DNA of 64,000 nucleotides from Chryseobacterium sp. SORGH_AS_0447 (GCF_030818695.1 NZ_JAUTAR010000001.1:186001-250000), one strand, 5' to 3'; counted from the stretch's first letter, positions 52,312 to 62,470 are shown. Program-made: numbers and translations. Notes: generated by a model from the sequence alone, not told the origin.

Positions 52312-53029
52312 ATACTGGTTGGAAAGAACGGAGCTTCTCATTAAGGAAGAAGGTTTGGAAAAGTTGAACAAAGCAACCGTCCTGGTGGTAGGTTTAGGAG
52401 GCGTAGGTTCTTTTGCAGCAGAATTTCTTGCCAGAGCCGGCGTGGGAAACATGACCATCGTTGATGGCGATACCGTAGACATTACCAATATCAACAGGCA
52501 GCTGCCGGCCCTGCATTCAACCGTAGGAAAACATAAAGTGGAAGTCGTAGCGGAAAGGCTTTTAGACATCAATCCTCAGCTTAATCTCACAAAAATCAAC
52601 GAGTTCCTGAATCCTGAAAGAATGGATGAAGTATTGGACTCCGCAAAATTCGATTATGTCCTGGACTGCATCGACAGTGTAACCCCGAAGCTCTGTCTTA
52701 TTATCGCCGCAAAAAAGAGACGGATAAAAGTCGTAAGCTCAATGGGAGCAGGCGGAAAAATAGAGCCGAGCAAGGTAATGGTGCGTGATATCAGCAAGAC
52801 TGCACACTGCCATCTGGCGAGACAGGTCCGAAAGAGACTGAAAAAAGAAAAAATTGATAAAGGCGTGCGCTGTGTATTTTCCACTGAAATCCAAAATGAA
52901 GAGAGCCTTAAAATGACGGACGGGACAAATTACAAACGTTCTTTCTACGGGACCATCAGCTACATGCCAGCCATTTTCGGATTGTATGTTGCCGCAGAAG
53001 TGATTAATTATCTGATGAAAAAGGATTAA
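52304..53029 (+). CDS. tcdA: tRNA threonylcarbamoyladenosine dehydratase
   Basis: The 241-aa E1/ThiF-like protein cyclises t6A37 of tRNA to ct6A. It has the ATP-binding VVGLGGVGSFAAE and the DxDxVDxTNINRQ motif as DGDTVDITNINRQ. The CIDSV metal-binding strand and the TcdA-typical VSSMGAGGKIEPSKV follow. It starts inside the end of tatD, so translation is probably coupled. Confidence 0.92.
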   Translation: MDKYWLERTELLIKEEGLEKLNKATVLVVGLGGVGSFAAEFLARAGVGNMTIVDGDTVDITNINRQLPALHSTVGKHKVEVVAERLLDINPQLNLTKINEFLNPERMDEVLDSAKFDYVLDCIDSVTPKLCLIIAAKKRRIKVVSSMGAGGKIEPSKVMVRDISKTAHCHLARQVRKRLKKEKIDKGVRCVFSTEIQNEESLKMTDGTNYKRSFYGTISYMPAIFGLYVAAEVINYLMKKD

Positions 53030-53167
53030 TCTGACGGTTAAAATATTTCGACAGGTTCCGGCATGACATCCTTACTGTTGATGCAATCATCAGCATTAAA
53101 GAGGTTGTGTTGCGACTACGAAGTATTTCTTTTAAATAAAAATTATCCCTTATCTTTACCGCTGTAC

Positions 53168-53542
53168 ATGACAGACTTCAAATATCCCAGAGCCGAAAAA
53201 CTCAAAAAAAATACTGAGATTTCTTTACTTTTCGAAAAAGGTAAGTGGAGAACGAACGGTAATTTGAGAATCATTATCCTGAAAAATAAACTGACGGCTC
53301 CTGTTGAAAGTACAAAGTTTGCCGTTTCGGTTTCCAAAAAATATTTCAAAAAAGCGGTTCACAGAAATCGTATCAAAAGGCTGCTTCGCGAATGCTACCG
53401 CCTGAATAAAGATCTTTTTAAAGAGGCTTTCGGAGAGAAAACAATGGCCATGATTTTTTGGGCTTCCCCGGAAATACCTCCGAAATTTCAGGATGTGGAG
53501 GCACAATTTATCAAGCTTTGCCAGGCTCAGAAGAAATCTTAG
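53168..53542 (+). CDS. rnpA: ribonuclease P protein component
   Basis: The 124-aa basic protein helps RNase P RNA cut the 5' leader from tRNA precursors. It has FAVSVSKKYFKKAVHRNRIKRLLRE, carrying the RNR signature (in two pieces here), at about residues 58-82. The ATG at 53168 gives the standard opening (MTDFKYPRAEKLKK); a longer in-frame ATG at 53063 would add 35 unrelated residues. rpmH is not beside it, which is usual in this phylum. Confidence 0.92.
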   Translation: MTDFKYPRAEKLKKNTEISLLFEKGKWRTNGNLRIIILKNKLTAPVESTKFAVSVSKKYFKKAVHRNRIKRLLRECYRLNKDLFKEAFGEKTMAMIFWASPEIPPKFQDVEAQFIKLCQAQKKS

Positions 53543-53664
53543 CCTTTTTATTTGATAATTTGCCGCGATCGCTTTGTAATTAAATTTTCCAGATTCTTAT
53601 AATTTCGGTTCTGCTTTAAATACTTTTTGGTATATTTAGGGAAACAATAAATCTGAAAACTAAG

Positions 53665-54273
53665 ATGTTAGATCATGTTCCCTATTTCTCTTATCTTCTG
53701 AGTGCATTTATCGGCATCGGGCTGGCTGCGGCCACCGGCTTCAGGGTTTTTCTCCCGATGTTTGCCGTAAGTCTCGCTTCTTACCTGCACTGGATTCCCA
53801 TGAATGAAAGCTTTGCCTGGCTTGCAGGTCTTCCGGCTCTGATAACCACTGGTATCGCTACCATCGTTGAAATTTTAGCATATTATATTCCTTTTGTCGA
53901 TCATCTGCTGGACACGGTTTCTGTACCGATGGCTACCATTGCAGGATCAGTTTTATTTGCCAGTCAGTTTGCAGAGCTGGGGACGTTCCCGCAGTGGGCG
54001 CTGGGCCTGATTGCTGGTGGTGGAACTGCAGCTACGATAAGTTCGGGATTTGCCGGGCTCAGAGCCGCTTCTACGGCCACAACCGGCGGACTTGGAAATT
54101 CGGTCGTGGGAACCACCGAAACAGCCGGAGCAGGTATTATGGCTTTCCTGGCAATGGCAGCACCTGTACTTGCAGCCATTTTTGCCATTCTACTTATTGT
54201 AGGCGTTGTTTTTTTCGGGAGAAAGTTATGGCGAAAATTCAGGAAGAATAAAAATATAGCCCGACAGACATAA
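53665..54273 (+). CDS. DUF4126-family membrane protein
   Basis: The 202-aa protein has five or six hydrophobic helices, rich in Ala and Gly, with FIGIGLAAATGFRVFLPMFA at the start and LRAASTATTGGLGNSVVGTTE in the loop before the last helix. This matches the DUF4126 pattern. No function is known; the basic tail (RKLWRKFRKNKN) faces the cytoplasm. It appears to be transcribed alone, with a terminator just after the stop. Confidence 0.85.
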   Translation: MLDHVPYFSYLLSAFIGIGLAAATGFRVFLPMFAVSLASYLHWIPMNESFAWLAGLPALITTGIATIVEILAYYIPFVDHLLDTVSVPMATIAGSVLFASQFAELGTFPQWALGLIAGGGTAATISSGFAGLRAASTATTGGLGNSVVGTTETAGAGIMAFLAMAAPVLAAIFAILLIVGVVFFGRKLWRKFRKNKNIARQT

Positions 54274-54299
54274 AAAACGGCGGAAAAATTCCGCCGTTT
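54272..54299. terminator. bidirectional terminator
   Basis: AAACGGCGGAA pairs perfectly with TTCCGCCGTTT around AAA, between two converging genes. Confidence 0.9.
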
Positions 54300-54304
54300 C
54301 TATT

Positions 54305-54493
54305 TTATTTTTTAGTATAATTTCCTATTATAATTCCCAAAGAACCGACAACCGGAAAAAGCAGGACTGCCAGATAAGGCAGAAGACCCGATTTGTTTTT
54401 GTACAAAATCGTTATTGCAGAGACATACAGTAAAATTACGCCTAAGCCTGCAAAAATAATGTGATAAGCCGTAATCGACAGGATATTCATCAT
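54305..54493 (-). CDS. small two-helix membrane protein, PLDc_N-like
   Basis: The 62-aa protein has two transmembrane segments, AYHIIFAGLGVILLYVSAIT and LLPYLAVLLFPVVGSLGIII. The second has the P-V-x-G-x-x-x-x-x-x-G pattern of the phospholipase D N-terminal segment (PLDc_N). The ATG at 54493 is used, since a TTG three codons earlier overlaps the previous gene. It is the last gene of the operon starting with the sigma-54 activator. It is not SecG, although it stands where SecG often is in this phylum. Confidence 0.65.
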   Translation of the reverse strand: MMNILSITAYHIIFAGLGVILLYVSAITILYKNKSGLLPYLAVLLFPVVGSLGIIIGNYTKK

Positions 54494-54498
54494 AACGA

Positions 54499-56823
54499 TC
54501 AATTTCCTTTTGCTCTGAAATCTTTGATCTGCTGAATTTTCCCTTCGTAGTATTTTTTCTTTTCAGGGGTTTTTCTAATCAGGATTTCAAATGCTTTGAT
54601 TGCTTTTGTATAGAGTTTCTGTTCAAAATAAAGGTTAGCCAATGTTTCCGTCATCAGATGCGAAATATCATCTCCTTTTTCCCTGACCACAAAACTGCTT
54701 TCTTCTTTCAGCTGGCTTATTCTTGGGTTATTTTCAATAAAGGTTTCGATCACTTTATTTTTAAGCTCCGTCTTTTCCTTTTCAACTTCCGGCGTACGGT
54801 CGATTTTAAGCCAGCTTTGCCAGGTATTGATAAATCCGGGAACATTGCTGTCGAAAGGATTTATTTTAGGGTTTTCCGCAGCTTTTTCTACAGAATCTTC
54901 AGTCGGTTTTTCTTCTTCAGTGTCAGAAGTTTCTTTCTGAACTTCTGTTTTTTCAGGTTGAGGAATCTTCCAGTCGGATCCGAAGAATGAAACATTTATT
55001 ACACGCTCTTCTCCAGCCTTTTCCGGAGATGCTGTTTCACTTTCGTCAGGAGTTTGCTCAGCTGTTTCCTGACGGCTTTCAATGATGGTATCGCCTGAAC
55101 CTGAATTTTCTTCCGCTCCGAAAACTATTTCATCATCGACAGGCTTTTCATTTTGTATATCTTCTTTTACAGCCTCTTCCTTTGATACGTCCGGAACCGA
55201 TTGAGAAGTTTCAGCAGGTTTATTCAGCAAAGAATCAGGAATATTTGAGTCTAAAGACATCGGTTTCCATACTCTTGTTTCCGGCTGCTCTTCTGAAGGG
55301 GTTTCTAAAGGCTGTTCAAAGGTTTGAACTTTAGCTCCTTCTTCCGATCCGGCAGTTTGTTCATCCGCAGGTTCCGATTCAGACTCCTCGGTCTCTTTAG
55401 TTTCCGGGGTTTCCGGCTCAGCAGGTTTTACCTCAAAATGCTGGGTTTCTGCAAAACTGATTTCATGTCCGGTATCTTCAGGCTCTTCTTTTTTATTTTC
55501 TTCGGAAGCTGCTTTTTCTTTCATTTTTTTCTCAACTTCCTCGATGAGACGACGCATTTCATCTTCATGCTTGCTGAGGTTCTGCTCAGGGATTTTATTT
55601 ATAGTCTCCTGCTCATTGGCCTGAATTTTCACTTCCGGAAGGAAAGATTCTGTTCCATGAAAGCTCAGTTCAGATTCATCCTGCACTGCTTGTTCTATTT
55701 TTTCCGATGAAATTTCATCTTCGTTGATCACTTTTTCAGGCGTAAACCCGGCAACTTCCTGGGTTTTATTAAGATCTGAATTTATGGATTCATCTGCCGG
55801 TGTTTCAGAATCATTTACTTCTTCCGCTACATTAATGGCCAACTTTACTTCAGGCATAAAAGCTTCGGTTTCGTGGAAACTTACTTCAGACTTATCTAAA
55901 ACTTTTTCTTTCTCGGTTTCAGTATTTATATTTTCCTCCTGAATAATGGTTTCCGGTGTAAATTCCTGTGTTTTTTCCGGCTGGTTTTCTTCTGAGCTTT
56001 CAGATTCCGGGGTATCTGTTCGTTCAGAATGATCTTCCAGCTCGTCAAGAATATTCTTTATTTCATGGAAATCTGCTTCGGATCCGGCTTCACTTTCCTG
56101 TACAGTATTCCCTGATTCAGCGGCAATCTGTTCAGCTTCTTCAACAGCTGGTTCTTCAGCGGTTTGGGGAGACGTATTTTCTTCCTGGCGGCTTTCTTCC
56201 GAAACCATAGCCGGTTCTTCTTTTTTCTCAATTTTCTGGGTAACGATCGAGCCGGATTCCAATGTAGATTCAAGATCAATGGTTTCTACCGTATCATCAT
56301 TCAGGAAATTCTCTTCTCCTTCAAAAAGGATTCTATTGCGCTCCCCATTTACATAGATCTGCTTGATTTCTTCTCTCGGCGGAGGAAGAATACGCGGTTC
56401 TTCGTAAGGCTGCTTCGCGGCGTTTTCTGTTTTCGGTTCCTCCGTTGTTTCAGGTTCAGACACAGGTGCTTCTTCCCTTTTAATCGGGAAACTGCCTGCT
56501 TTGTTCTGATAGAGGATCTTTAAAGGATTTTCCGAAGGAACGGGTTTTTCCTTTGCTATTTCCTGTTTTATTTCAGACTTCTGCGGCTGCTGGATTTTAC
56601 CGTTAATCAGCTGATAAAGAATCTTCTTATCTGTGGTGTAAGCTGCGGTAGTAGAAAGGACCCCCTGATAGTTTTCCTTATCGTATAAATGTACCCCATA
56701 TAAATATAACGCTCTGATATTCTGAACATAGGGAAAAGAATTAATCTCTTCTTTCAGAAGGGTTAGATCTTCTGACTGAATATTTTTCGGGGCCTTTAAT
56801 AATTCTAAAACTCTATGATTCAT
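54499..56823 (-). CDS. large acidic protein with C-terminal TPR, unknown function
   Basis: The 774-aa protein has a folded N-terminal part (about 1-90, LLKEEINSFPYVQNIRALYL), a long Glu-rich disordered middle (about 95-665) and a C-terminal TPR-like end (about 670-770, LANLYFEQKLYTKAIKAFEILIRKTPE). The middle carries repeats of the phrase (V/L)SFHxTExFxPEVK, with SFHETEAFMPEVK and SFHGTESFLPEVK plus a weaker SFAETQHFEVK. No signal peptide. It follows lptE with 1 base between and is often seen in Bacteroidota in this operon. A scaffold role is plausible. Confidence 0.75.
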   Translation of the reverse strand: MNHRVLELLKAPKNIQSEDLTLLKEEINSFPYVQNIRALYLYGVHLYDKENYQGVLSTTAAYTTDKKILYQLINGKIQQPQKSEIKQEIAKEKPVPSENPLKILYQNKAGSFPIKREEAPVSEPETTEEPKTENAAKQPYEEPRILPPPREEIKQIYVNGERNRILFEGEENFLNDDTVETIDLESTLESGSIVTQKIEKKEEPAMVSEESRQEENTSPQTAEEPAVEEAEQIAAESGNTVQESEAGSEADFHEIKNILDELEDHSERTDTPESESSEENQPEKTQEFTPETIIQEENINTETEKEKVLDKSEVSFHETEAFMPEVKLAINVAEEVNDSETPADESINSDLNKTQEVAGFTPEKVINEDEISSEKIEQAVQDESELSFHGTESFLPEVKIQANEQETINKIPEQNLSKHEDEMRRLIEEVEKKMKEKAASEENKKEEPEDTGHEISFAETQHFEVKPAEPETPETKETEESESEPADEQTAGSEEGAKVQTFEQPLETPSEEQPETRVWKPMSLDSNIPDSLLNKPAETSQSVPDVSKEEAVKEDIQNEKPVDDEIVFGAEENSGSGDTIIESRQETAEQTPDESETASPEKAGEERVINVSFFGSDWKIPQPEKTEVQKETSDTEEEKPTEDSVEKAAENPKINPFDSNVPGFINTWQSWLKIDRTPEVEKEKTELKNKVIETFIENNPRISQLKEESSFVVREKGDDISHLMTETLANLYFEQKLYTKAIKAFEILIRKTPEKKKYYEGKIQQIKDFRAKGN

Positions 56824-56824
56824 C

Positions 56825-57376
56825 TTACCAATTCGCTACAATATCGTTAAATATCTTGTTTATAATTCTGTCCGTCGCAATTTTTACCTGAGACGATTCG
56901 ATCTCAGACTGCGAAAGGTTACTGTTGAAAACAGCCTCGTCACTGTATGTCCTGTCAAAGCTGAAATCCGGGTGAAGCTTATTTTCATAATGAACTTTCA
57001 CCGTGATCGTCAGTTTATTCTGGGATTCCTGCACTACCCCGCCGGTATTTTGGTTGGTCACGGTATTTGACCCAATGGTTGTGGGAGTAATGGAATAATC
57101 CGTGATCTCACCTTCCACCAAAATATCAGGGTTCTCTTTGGTTCCCTTCAACGTCGTTCTTTGGAGAAACCGGTTTTGGATATCCGTAGAGAACTGCTGC
57201 GACAACGTTGGGTTTACCAACGGCGCATTATTCGGAAACTCGTTAATCTGGATAGTCTTTTCATCGGTAAGGGATGATCCGGTAAAGCTGTAACACGAAT
57301 TCAGTACTCCGAGACACAGCAATAAAAGCCAGAATTTTGGCTGTCTGATTCTGATATTTTTAATTTTAAAATTCAT
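56825..57376 (-). CDS. lptE: LPS-assembly lipoprotein LptE-like
   Basis: The 183-aa lipoprotein has lipobox Cys about residue 28 (VLNSCY, then SFTGSSL). The LptE domain follows (TIQINEFPNNAPLVNPTLSQ, ILVEGEITDYSITP, ATDRIINKIFNDIVANW). LptE forms the plug in LptD that places lipopolysaccharide in the outer membrane. I chose the ATG at 57376, which overlaps the previous gene by 11 bases; an earlier start would add 10 residues inside it. The position after a sigma-54-type activator gene fits the phylum pattern. Confidence 0.88.
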   Translation of the reverse strand: MNFKIKNIRIRQPKFWLLLLCLGVLNSCYSFTGSSLTDEKTIQINEFPNNAPLVNPTLSQQFSTDIQNRFLQRTTLKGTKENPDILVEGEITDYSITPTTIGSNTVTNQNTGGVVQESQNKLTITVKVHYENKLHPDFSFDRTYSDEAVFNSNLSQSEIESSQVKIATDRIINKIFNDIVANW

Positions 57377-58055
57377 TTTTAATTCCGATTTCTTGAATTT
57401 CGTCATAGGTCACCTGCTTCATCGCATCTTCATAAGCAAAGTAATGACAGACGTACATTAATGGCAATGTAAAAATAAGGCCAATAAAACAGGCTATGAT
57501 TCCCAATTGTGCCAAAATACTTACCACCAATGAATATAAAAAGATAGTCAGCAGATTACCTTTGGTCATAGTAAGAGACATTTTCCAGGCAGTTTTAATA
57601 TCCGTAATTCCTCCCAAAGAAATCAAGGCAGGCATGTAAAATCCTTTCAGACATACAATGATGATCGCAATGTAGATTGCAAGTACATACATTATAAAAA
57701 ATACAGGAAGTCCTGCTGAAGGATCTCTATCTGCCATTAACGGCATCATTGCAATCATCGGGATGTAAATAAGCATTACCCCTCCAATTAAGATTAACTG
57801 CAAGATAAAATACGGCATAAAATTGTCGAAGTTGAAAATATCGCCTGCGCTTACCTGCTTCCCGGCTCTGAGATCCCTGCAATATCTGTAAAAATTACCT
57901 ATTCCCAAAAATCCGCAGAAAGGAATGATCCCCATAATCATACAAAGCAGAAATGCAACAAAAACATCTCCGAAATTATTTTTTAAAAAATCGAATCCGT
58001 TGCTGATATAATCCCCCAGCTTAAAGTTGACCGGTTTTGCGTTAATTTTCACCAT
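57366..58055 (-). CDS. polytopic membrane protein, unknown function
   Basis: The 229-aa protein has about five hydrophobic segments (about 28-50, 80-105, 115-140, 150-165 and 175-205) with little charge between them. The opening FKLGDYISNGFDFLKNNFGDVFVAFLL recalls DUF975-like membrane proteins. No function can be assigned. It lies 13 bases after the sigma-54 activator and overlaps lptE by 11, so it belongs to the same operon. Confidence 0.7.
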   Translation of the reverse strand: MVKINAKPVNFKLGDYISNGFDFLKNNFGDVFVAFLLCMIMGIIPFCGFLGIGNFYRYCRDLRAGKQVSAGDIFNFDNFMPYFILQLILIGGVMLIYIPMIAMMPLMADRDPSAGLPVFFIMYVLAIYIAIIIVCLKGFYMPALISLGGITDIKTAWKMSLTMTKGNLLTIFLYSLVVSILAQLGIIACFIGLIFTLPLMYVCHYFAYEDAMKQVTYDEIQEIGIKNEF

Positions 58056-58068
58056 AATTTAATTTGGT

Positions 58069-59364
58069 TTATTCTTCTAAGTTATATTGTTTTATTTTTC
58101 TGTATAAGGTTCTCTGTGAAATCCCCAGTTCGTCTGCTGCTTTATTCCTTCTTCCTTTATGCTTTTCCAGCGCTTTGATAATCAGATCTTTTTCATTATT
58201 CTGAAGCGACAAGGATTCCGGCCTGTTTTCTTCGATTTCAATATCTTCGATGTCTTCATAGCTGTTGTCCGGCTCCGACATAATCGTCGGATTCTGAATA
58301 ACAGGATTGCTGTTGCCGTTATTTTCAAAATACAGCAAAGAATTCGGTGCTGCATTCTGCTGCTGGGTTTCGGGCGTATAAATCCTGTTGATTAAATTTT
58401 TCTCATGGTTGCTCAGATCCGAAGTTCCGCGATTTTTTATCAGTTCCGAAGTTAAGGATTTTAAATCATTAATATCGTTCCTCATGTCAAACAGAATTTT
58501 ATACATAATCTCCCGCTCACTTCCGAAGTCGTTCTGCTTTTGGCTGTTTGGCGTACTCACCACCATTGGCAGGTGGGATTCCATCGGGATATACTCGGAC
58601 AGCTTCTCTACGGTGACATGCCTGTTTCTTTCCACAACGGTCATTTGCTCCACCAGGTTTCTCAGCTGTCGGACGTTGCCCGGGAAGGTATAATTTTCCA
58701 CATAGTGCACTGCGCTTGGCTCCAGCTCCAGCTCCGGCATTCTGTATTTCTCAGCAAAATCGATGGCAAATTTTCTGAACAGCAAATGAATATCGCCCTT
58801 TCTTTCGCGCAAAGGCGGCATATCAATCTGTACGGTGTTCAGACGGTAGTAAAGATCCTCACGGAACCTTCCGTCCTGAATGGCCTTCATCATGTTTACG
58901 TTGGTGGCTGCAACGATCCGGACATTTGTTTTCTGAACCTGCGAAGAACCTACTTTCATAAATTCACCGCTTTCCAGCACTCTCAGAAGGCGAACCTGTG
59001 TCTGAAGCGGCAGTTCCCCAACCTCATCGAGGAAAATCGTTCCGCCGTCCGCTACTTCAAAATATCCTTTCCGCGTTGCCGTTGCTCCGGTAAACGCCCC
59101 TTTTTCGTGTCCGAACAATTCGGAATCGATAGTTCCTTCCGGGATTGCTCCACAGTTGACAACGATGTAAGGCTGATGTTTTCTTTTGGATTCCGAATGG
59201 ATGATTTTCGGGATAAATTCTTTTCCGACACCACTTTCCCCGATCACGAGGACCGAAATGTCCGTAGGTGCGACCTGGATGGCTTTCTCCAAAGCGCGGT
59301 TTAAGGCCGGAAAGTTTCCGATGATTCCGAAACGGTTTTTTATATTTTGTAAGTCGTTGCTCAT
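58069..59364 (-). CDS. sigma-54-interacting transcriptional activator (no receiver domain)
   Basis: The 431-aa AAA+ activator opens sigma-54 promoters. It has Walker [10 protein letters not shown], the sigma-54-contact loop GAFTGAT, Walker [14 protein letters not shown], an arginine-finger region (REDLYYRLN), and a C-terminal Fis-type helix-turn-helix ([22 protein letters not shown]). A Glu-rich linker of about 70 residues lies before the Fis domain. There is no N-terminal receiver or sensor domain, so activity must be set by another protein or by expression. First gene of the operon with lptE. Confidence 0.93.
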   Translation of the reverse strand: MSNDLQNIKNRFGIIGNFPALNRALEKAIQVAPTDISVLVIGESGVGKEFIPKIIHSESKRKHQPYIVVNCGAIPEGTIDSELFGHEKGAFTGATATRKGYFEVADGGTIFLDEVGELPLQTQVRLLRVLESGEFMKVGSSQVQKTNVRIVAATNVNMMKAIQDGRFREDLYYRLNTVQIDMPPLRERKGDIHLLFRKFAIDFAEKYRMPELELEPSAVHYVENYTFPGNVRQLRNLVEQMTVVERNRHVTVEKLSEYIPMESHLPMVVSTPNSQKQNDFGSEREIMYKILFDMRNDINDLKSLTSELIKNRGTSDLSNHEKNLINRIYTPETQQQNAAPNSLLYFENNGNSNPVIQNPTIMSEPDNSYEDIEDIEIEENRPESLSLQNNEKDLIIKALEKHKGRRNKAADELGISQRTLYRKIKQYNLEE

Positions 59365-59438
59365 AAGTAAAGTTTTAGATTATTTTCCGCAGTTTCCTGC
59401 TTATTGATTAATTTTTTAAATGATTTCCTCCTTAATAA

Positions 59439-59870
59439 TTAACCTTTTGCACTTAAATAATCTTTGTTTCTGACTTTTGAAACTTTTGTTTTAAAATATA
59501 AAATTTGGGCAAAGCAGATTTCTTTACCCTGCTTTTCGAAGTTTTTGAGAAGCAGGCTGTATTTTCCTTCCTGGAAAACGCCCGGTTCCGATTTATTTTT
59601 ATTAAAATTTCTATACTCTTTCCCTTGGAAAATATTCCTGAGAAGATCGGCAGCATTTTGCTTTTGGCCAATCCTTACATTTTGAGCAGTGCTTTCATTT
59701 ACAGAAATCTTAGACGGGTCTTCACCATGGTGGCCCAATATCTGATGATAGAGCTCGTACAGCTGCTTACAGTCTTCACTCTCAGCAGTTCCATTGGTAA
59801 TTTGAGCTGAAATATTGCTGTAGATTATTACCAACAATACACTTAGGCAATATTTATGAAATTTTTCCAT
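59439..59870 (-). CDS. secreted small protein, unknown function
   Basis: The 143-aa protein has a signal peptide (to about 22, YSNISAQ) and no recognised motif. Two Cys (EDCKQLY and EICFAQ) may be paired in the periplasm. It starts 17 bases inside the end of the nuclease gene and thus follows miaB and yhcG in one transcript. No link to either is evident. Confidence 0.55.
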   Translation of the reverse strand: MEKFHKYCLSVLLVIIYSNISAQITNGTAESEDCKQLYELYHQILGHHGEDPSKISVNESTAQNVRIGQKQNAADLLRNIFQGKEYRNFNKNKSEPGVFQEGKYSLLLKNFEKQGKEICFAQILYFKTKVSKVRNKDYLSAKG

Positions 59871-60951
59871 TGTCTGAGTTTAGAAGGTTAATAAAATCTT
59901 GTTTACTTGGCAATACTGTAAAATATTTACTTGCAAAAATCTGTTCGTTATTCTCCGGTAAGGTATATTGAACAAGAGCTTCGCTCTTATCCTGACAAAG
60001 AATAATCCCTATGGTTTTATTTTCGTCTTCAAAACGTTTTTCACGATCATAATAATTGACGTACATCTGCATTTGGCCAATATCCTGATGTTTCAATTCA
60101 CCGATTTTCAAATCAATTAATACAAAACACTTCAAAATCCGGTTATAAAATACCAGATCAATATAAAAATGCTTTTCTTCAAAAGTAATCCTTTGCTGTC
60201 TTCCGACGAATGTAAAACCATTCCCTAATTCTAGGAGAAAATGTTCTAATTTATCAATTAATTCAGATTCCAGATCGTTTTCGGAATAATCCGGTTTTTC
60301 AGGTAAGCCTAAAAATTCCAGGATATACGGATCTTTAATCAGGTCTTTCGGCTTTTCTATAATCTGCCCTTTTTCGGCAAGCTGAAGAATTTCTTCCTTA
60401 TTTTTACTTAGCGACAATCGCGTGTATAAAGCAGAGTCATACTGTCTTTGCAATTCTCTTAGACTCCAGTTGTTTTTATAGCTTTCTATTTCGTAAAAAC
60501 TTCTTTCGTTCGGATCTTTGATTCGCATTAATTTCAGATAATGTGACCAGGAGAGATTGAAATTATAAGGAAGTATCTGATTTCCAAATTTATCTTCTTT
60601 GTTTTGAGGTTTAAGAGATCGCATTTCGGAATTTGATATTTCAGATTCGTCAGACAGTGTCTGACAAATTGAATAAGACAAGAAAAATTGCCTCATCTGT
60701 TTAAGGTTTGTTTCCGAGAAACCTTTACCAAATTTTTCCGTTAAATTTTTAGAAAGAAACTTAAGTTGTTCTTTTCCATATTCCGCCCGGCTTTCACCCT
60801 TCTGCTCATCCTCCACGATCATTCTTCCGATTTCAAAGTAGGTAAGCACAATGGTCTGATTAACGGCAACGACAACTTTATTCCGTGCATTTTCAAGCAA
60901 TGCGGAAATATTTTTTAAAAGCTGTTCATTGGTTAATCCTTCAGGCATCAT
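59854..60951 (-). CDS. yhcG: PDDEXK nuclease-domain protein (YhcG/DUF1016 type)
   Basis: The 365-aa protein has an N-terminal DUF1016 helical region (about 1-180: TYFEIGRMIVEDEQKGESRAEY, ELQRQYDSALYTRL). The C-terminal PD-(D/E)XK nuclease domain is at about 215-345, with HFYIDLVFYNR, FVLIDLKIGELKH and GQMQMYVNYYDR. The catalytic pair is Asp in YIDLVF and D-x-K in IDLKIG (usually ExK). YhcG proteins have been linked with restriction-type systems and DNA junction cleavage, but no methylase is near. The ATG overlaps the miaB stop by one base (TAATG). Confidence 0.88.
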   Translation of the reverse strand: MMPEGLTNEQLLKNISALLENARNKVVVAVNQTIVLTYFEIGRMIVEDEQKGESRAEYGKEQLKFLSKNLTEKFGKGFSETNLKQMRQFFLSYSICQTLSDESEISNSEMRSLKPQNKEDKFGNQILPYNFNLSWSHYLKLMRIKDPNERSFYEIESYKNNWSLRELQRQYDSALYTRLSLSKNKEEILQLAEKGQIIEKPKDLIKDPYILEFLGLPEKPDYSENDLESELIDKLEHFLLELGNGFTFVGRQQRITFEEKHFYIDLVFYNRILKCFVLIDLKIGELKHQDIGQMQMYVNYYDREKRFEDENKTIGIILCQDKSEALVQYTLPENNEQIFASKYFTVLPSKQDFINLLNSDNGKIS

Positions 60952-62411
60952 TATTTTGAAACAGTTTCCCCTAAAAGCGTGCCCTGTGTATTATCAAAAA
61001 CGAAAACGTCCACAATGTCACCAATTTTCTGACCTTCCAGCTTATCGAAGACACAAACGGCATTCTGGGAGTTTCTTCCCTTCCATTGGTTTTCATTCTT
61101 TTTGGAAGTTCCTTCGATGAGGATCTGATGAACTCTTCCTACATAGGATTTCATTCTGTTTCTGGACAGTTCTCCCTGCAAAGCAATTACTTCTGCCAGA
61201 CGCCGTTGTTTCACATCCGCCGGAATATTGTCTTCCATTTTCTTGTGAGCCGGAGTTCCCGGTCTTTCCGAATAAGCAAACATATATCCATAGTCGTATT
61301 CAACCTCACGCATCAGGCTCAACGTATCCTGGTGGTCTTCTTCGGTCTCGCTGCAAAAGCCGACGATCATATCCTGGGAAAAAGCGACTTCCGGAACAAT
61401 TTCCTTGGCTTTTCTAATTAACTCAAGGTATTCTTCACGGGTATGCTGCCTGTTCATTGCCAGAAGCATATTGTTGCTACCGCTCTGAACCGGTAAATGA
61501 ACATATTTACAAATATTGTGATGTTTCGCCATCATCCTGAACACATCCAGGCTCATATCCTGAGGATTGGACGTAGAAAAACGGATTCTCATTTCCGGAA
61601 CCGCTTTCGCTACCAAATCAAGCAGTTGGGCAAAATTAACAGCTGTGGCTTTCTGCATTTCAGATGCTTTAGCAAAGTCTTTTTTAGGACCTCCGCCGTA
61701 CCAAAGATAAGAGTCTACATTCTGGCCCAGTAAAGTGATTTCTTTATAACCGCTGTTCCAAAGATCTTTACATTCCTCCAAAATAGAGTGTGGATCACGA
61801 CTTCTCTCGCGGCCCCGTGTAAAAGGAACTACACAGAATGTACACATATTGTCGCAACCTCTGGTAATGGTAACATAAGCGGTAACTCCGTTTCCGCCTA
61901 AACGAACAGGGTTGATGTCCGCATACGTTTCTTCTTTTGAAAGAATAACGTTGATGGCATCCCTGCCGTCTTCCGTTTCTTTTAAAAGATTCGGTAAATC
62001 CCTGTAGGCATCAGGGCCCACGACAAGATCAACCAGTTGTTCTTCTTCCAGAAATTTGGTTTTCAGCCTTTCCGCCATACAGCCGAGAACGCCCACCGTC
62101 ATATTCGGTTTTTCTTTCTTCAGGTTTTTGAATTGGGAAAGACGCATCCGCACGGTCTGCTCTGCCTTTTCACGAATGGAACATGTGTTTAAAAGGATAA
62201 GATCAGCCTCCTCAACTTTCAGTGTTGTGTTATAACCCTGTTCATTAAGGATGGACGCAACAATTTCAGAGTCAGAGAAATTCATCTGACAACCGTAGCT
62301 CTCTAAAAACAATTTCTTTGAGTTTCCGTCTTTTTCCGCAATGGCAAAAGCTTCACCCTGTTTGGTTTCGTCTATATATTTTTCCTGCACGATGATCGGT
62401 TTAAAATTCAA
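60951..62411 (-). CDS. miaB: tRNA-2-methylthio-N6-dimethylallyladenosine synthase
   Basis: The 486-aa radical-SAM methylthiotransferase adds the 2-methylthio group to i6A37 of tRNA. The N-terminal cluster domain has [14 protein letters not shown], the radical-SAM motif is CDNMCTFC (CxxxCxxC) and a C-terminal TRAM domain follows (about 420-480). First gene of the miaB-yhcG-hypothetical operon. Confidence 0.96.
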   Translation of the reverse strand: MNFKPIIVQEKYIDETKQGEAFAIAEKDGNSKKLFLESYGCQMNFSDSEIVASILNEQGYNTTLKVEEADLILLNTCSIREKAEQTVRMRLSQFKNLKKEKPNMTVGVLGCMAERLKTKFLEEEQLVDLVVGPDAYRDLPNLLKETEDGRDAINVILSKEETYADINPVRLGGNGVTAYVTITRGCDNMCTFCVVPFTRGRERSRDPHSILEECKDLWNSGYKEITLLGQNVDSYLWYGGGPKKDFAKASEMQKATAVNFAQLLDLVAKAVPEMRIRFSTSNPQDMSLDVFRMMAKHHNICKYVHLPVQSGSNNMLLAMNRQHTREEYLELIRKAKEIVPEVAFSQDMIVGFCSETEEDHQDTLSLMREVEYDYGYMFAYSERPGTPAHKKMEDNIPADVKQRRLAEVIALQGELSRNRMKSYVGRVHQILIEGTSKKNENQWKGRNSQNAVCVFDKLEGQKIGDIVDVFVFDNTQGTLLGETVSK

Positions 62412-62470
62412 AGTTTAAAAATTCAAGGTGATTGGATTCCTGAATTTTTGTTTTGAACATATTGAATTTG

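Noticed and set aside
54305..54493. SecG
   Set aside because: Position and two helices would fit, but the sequence has the PLDc_N-like pattern and none of the SecG signature.
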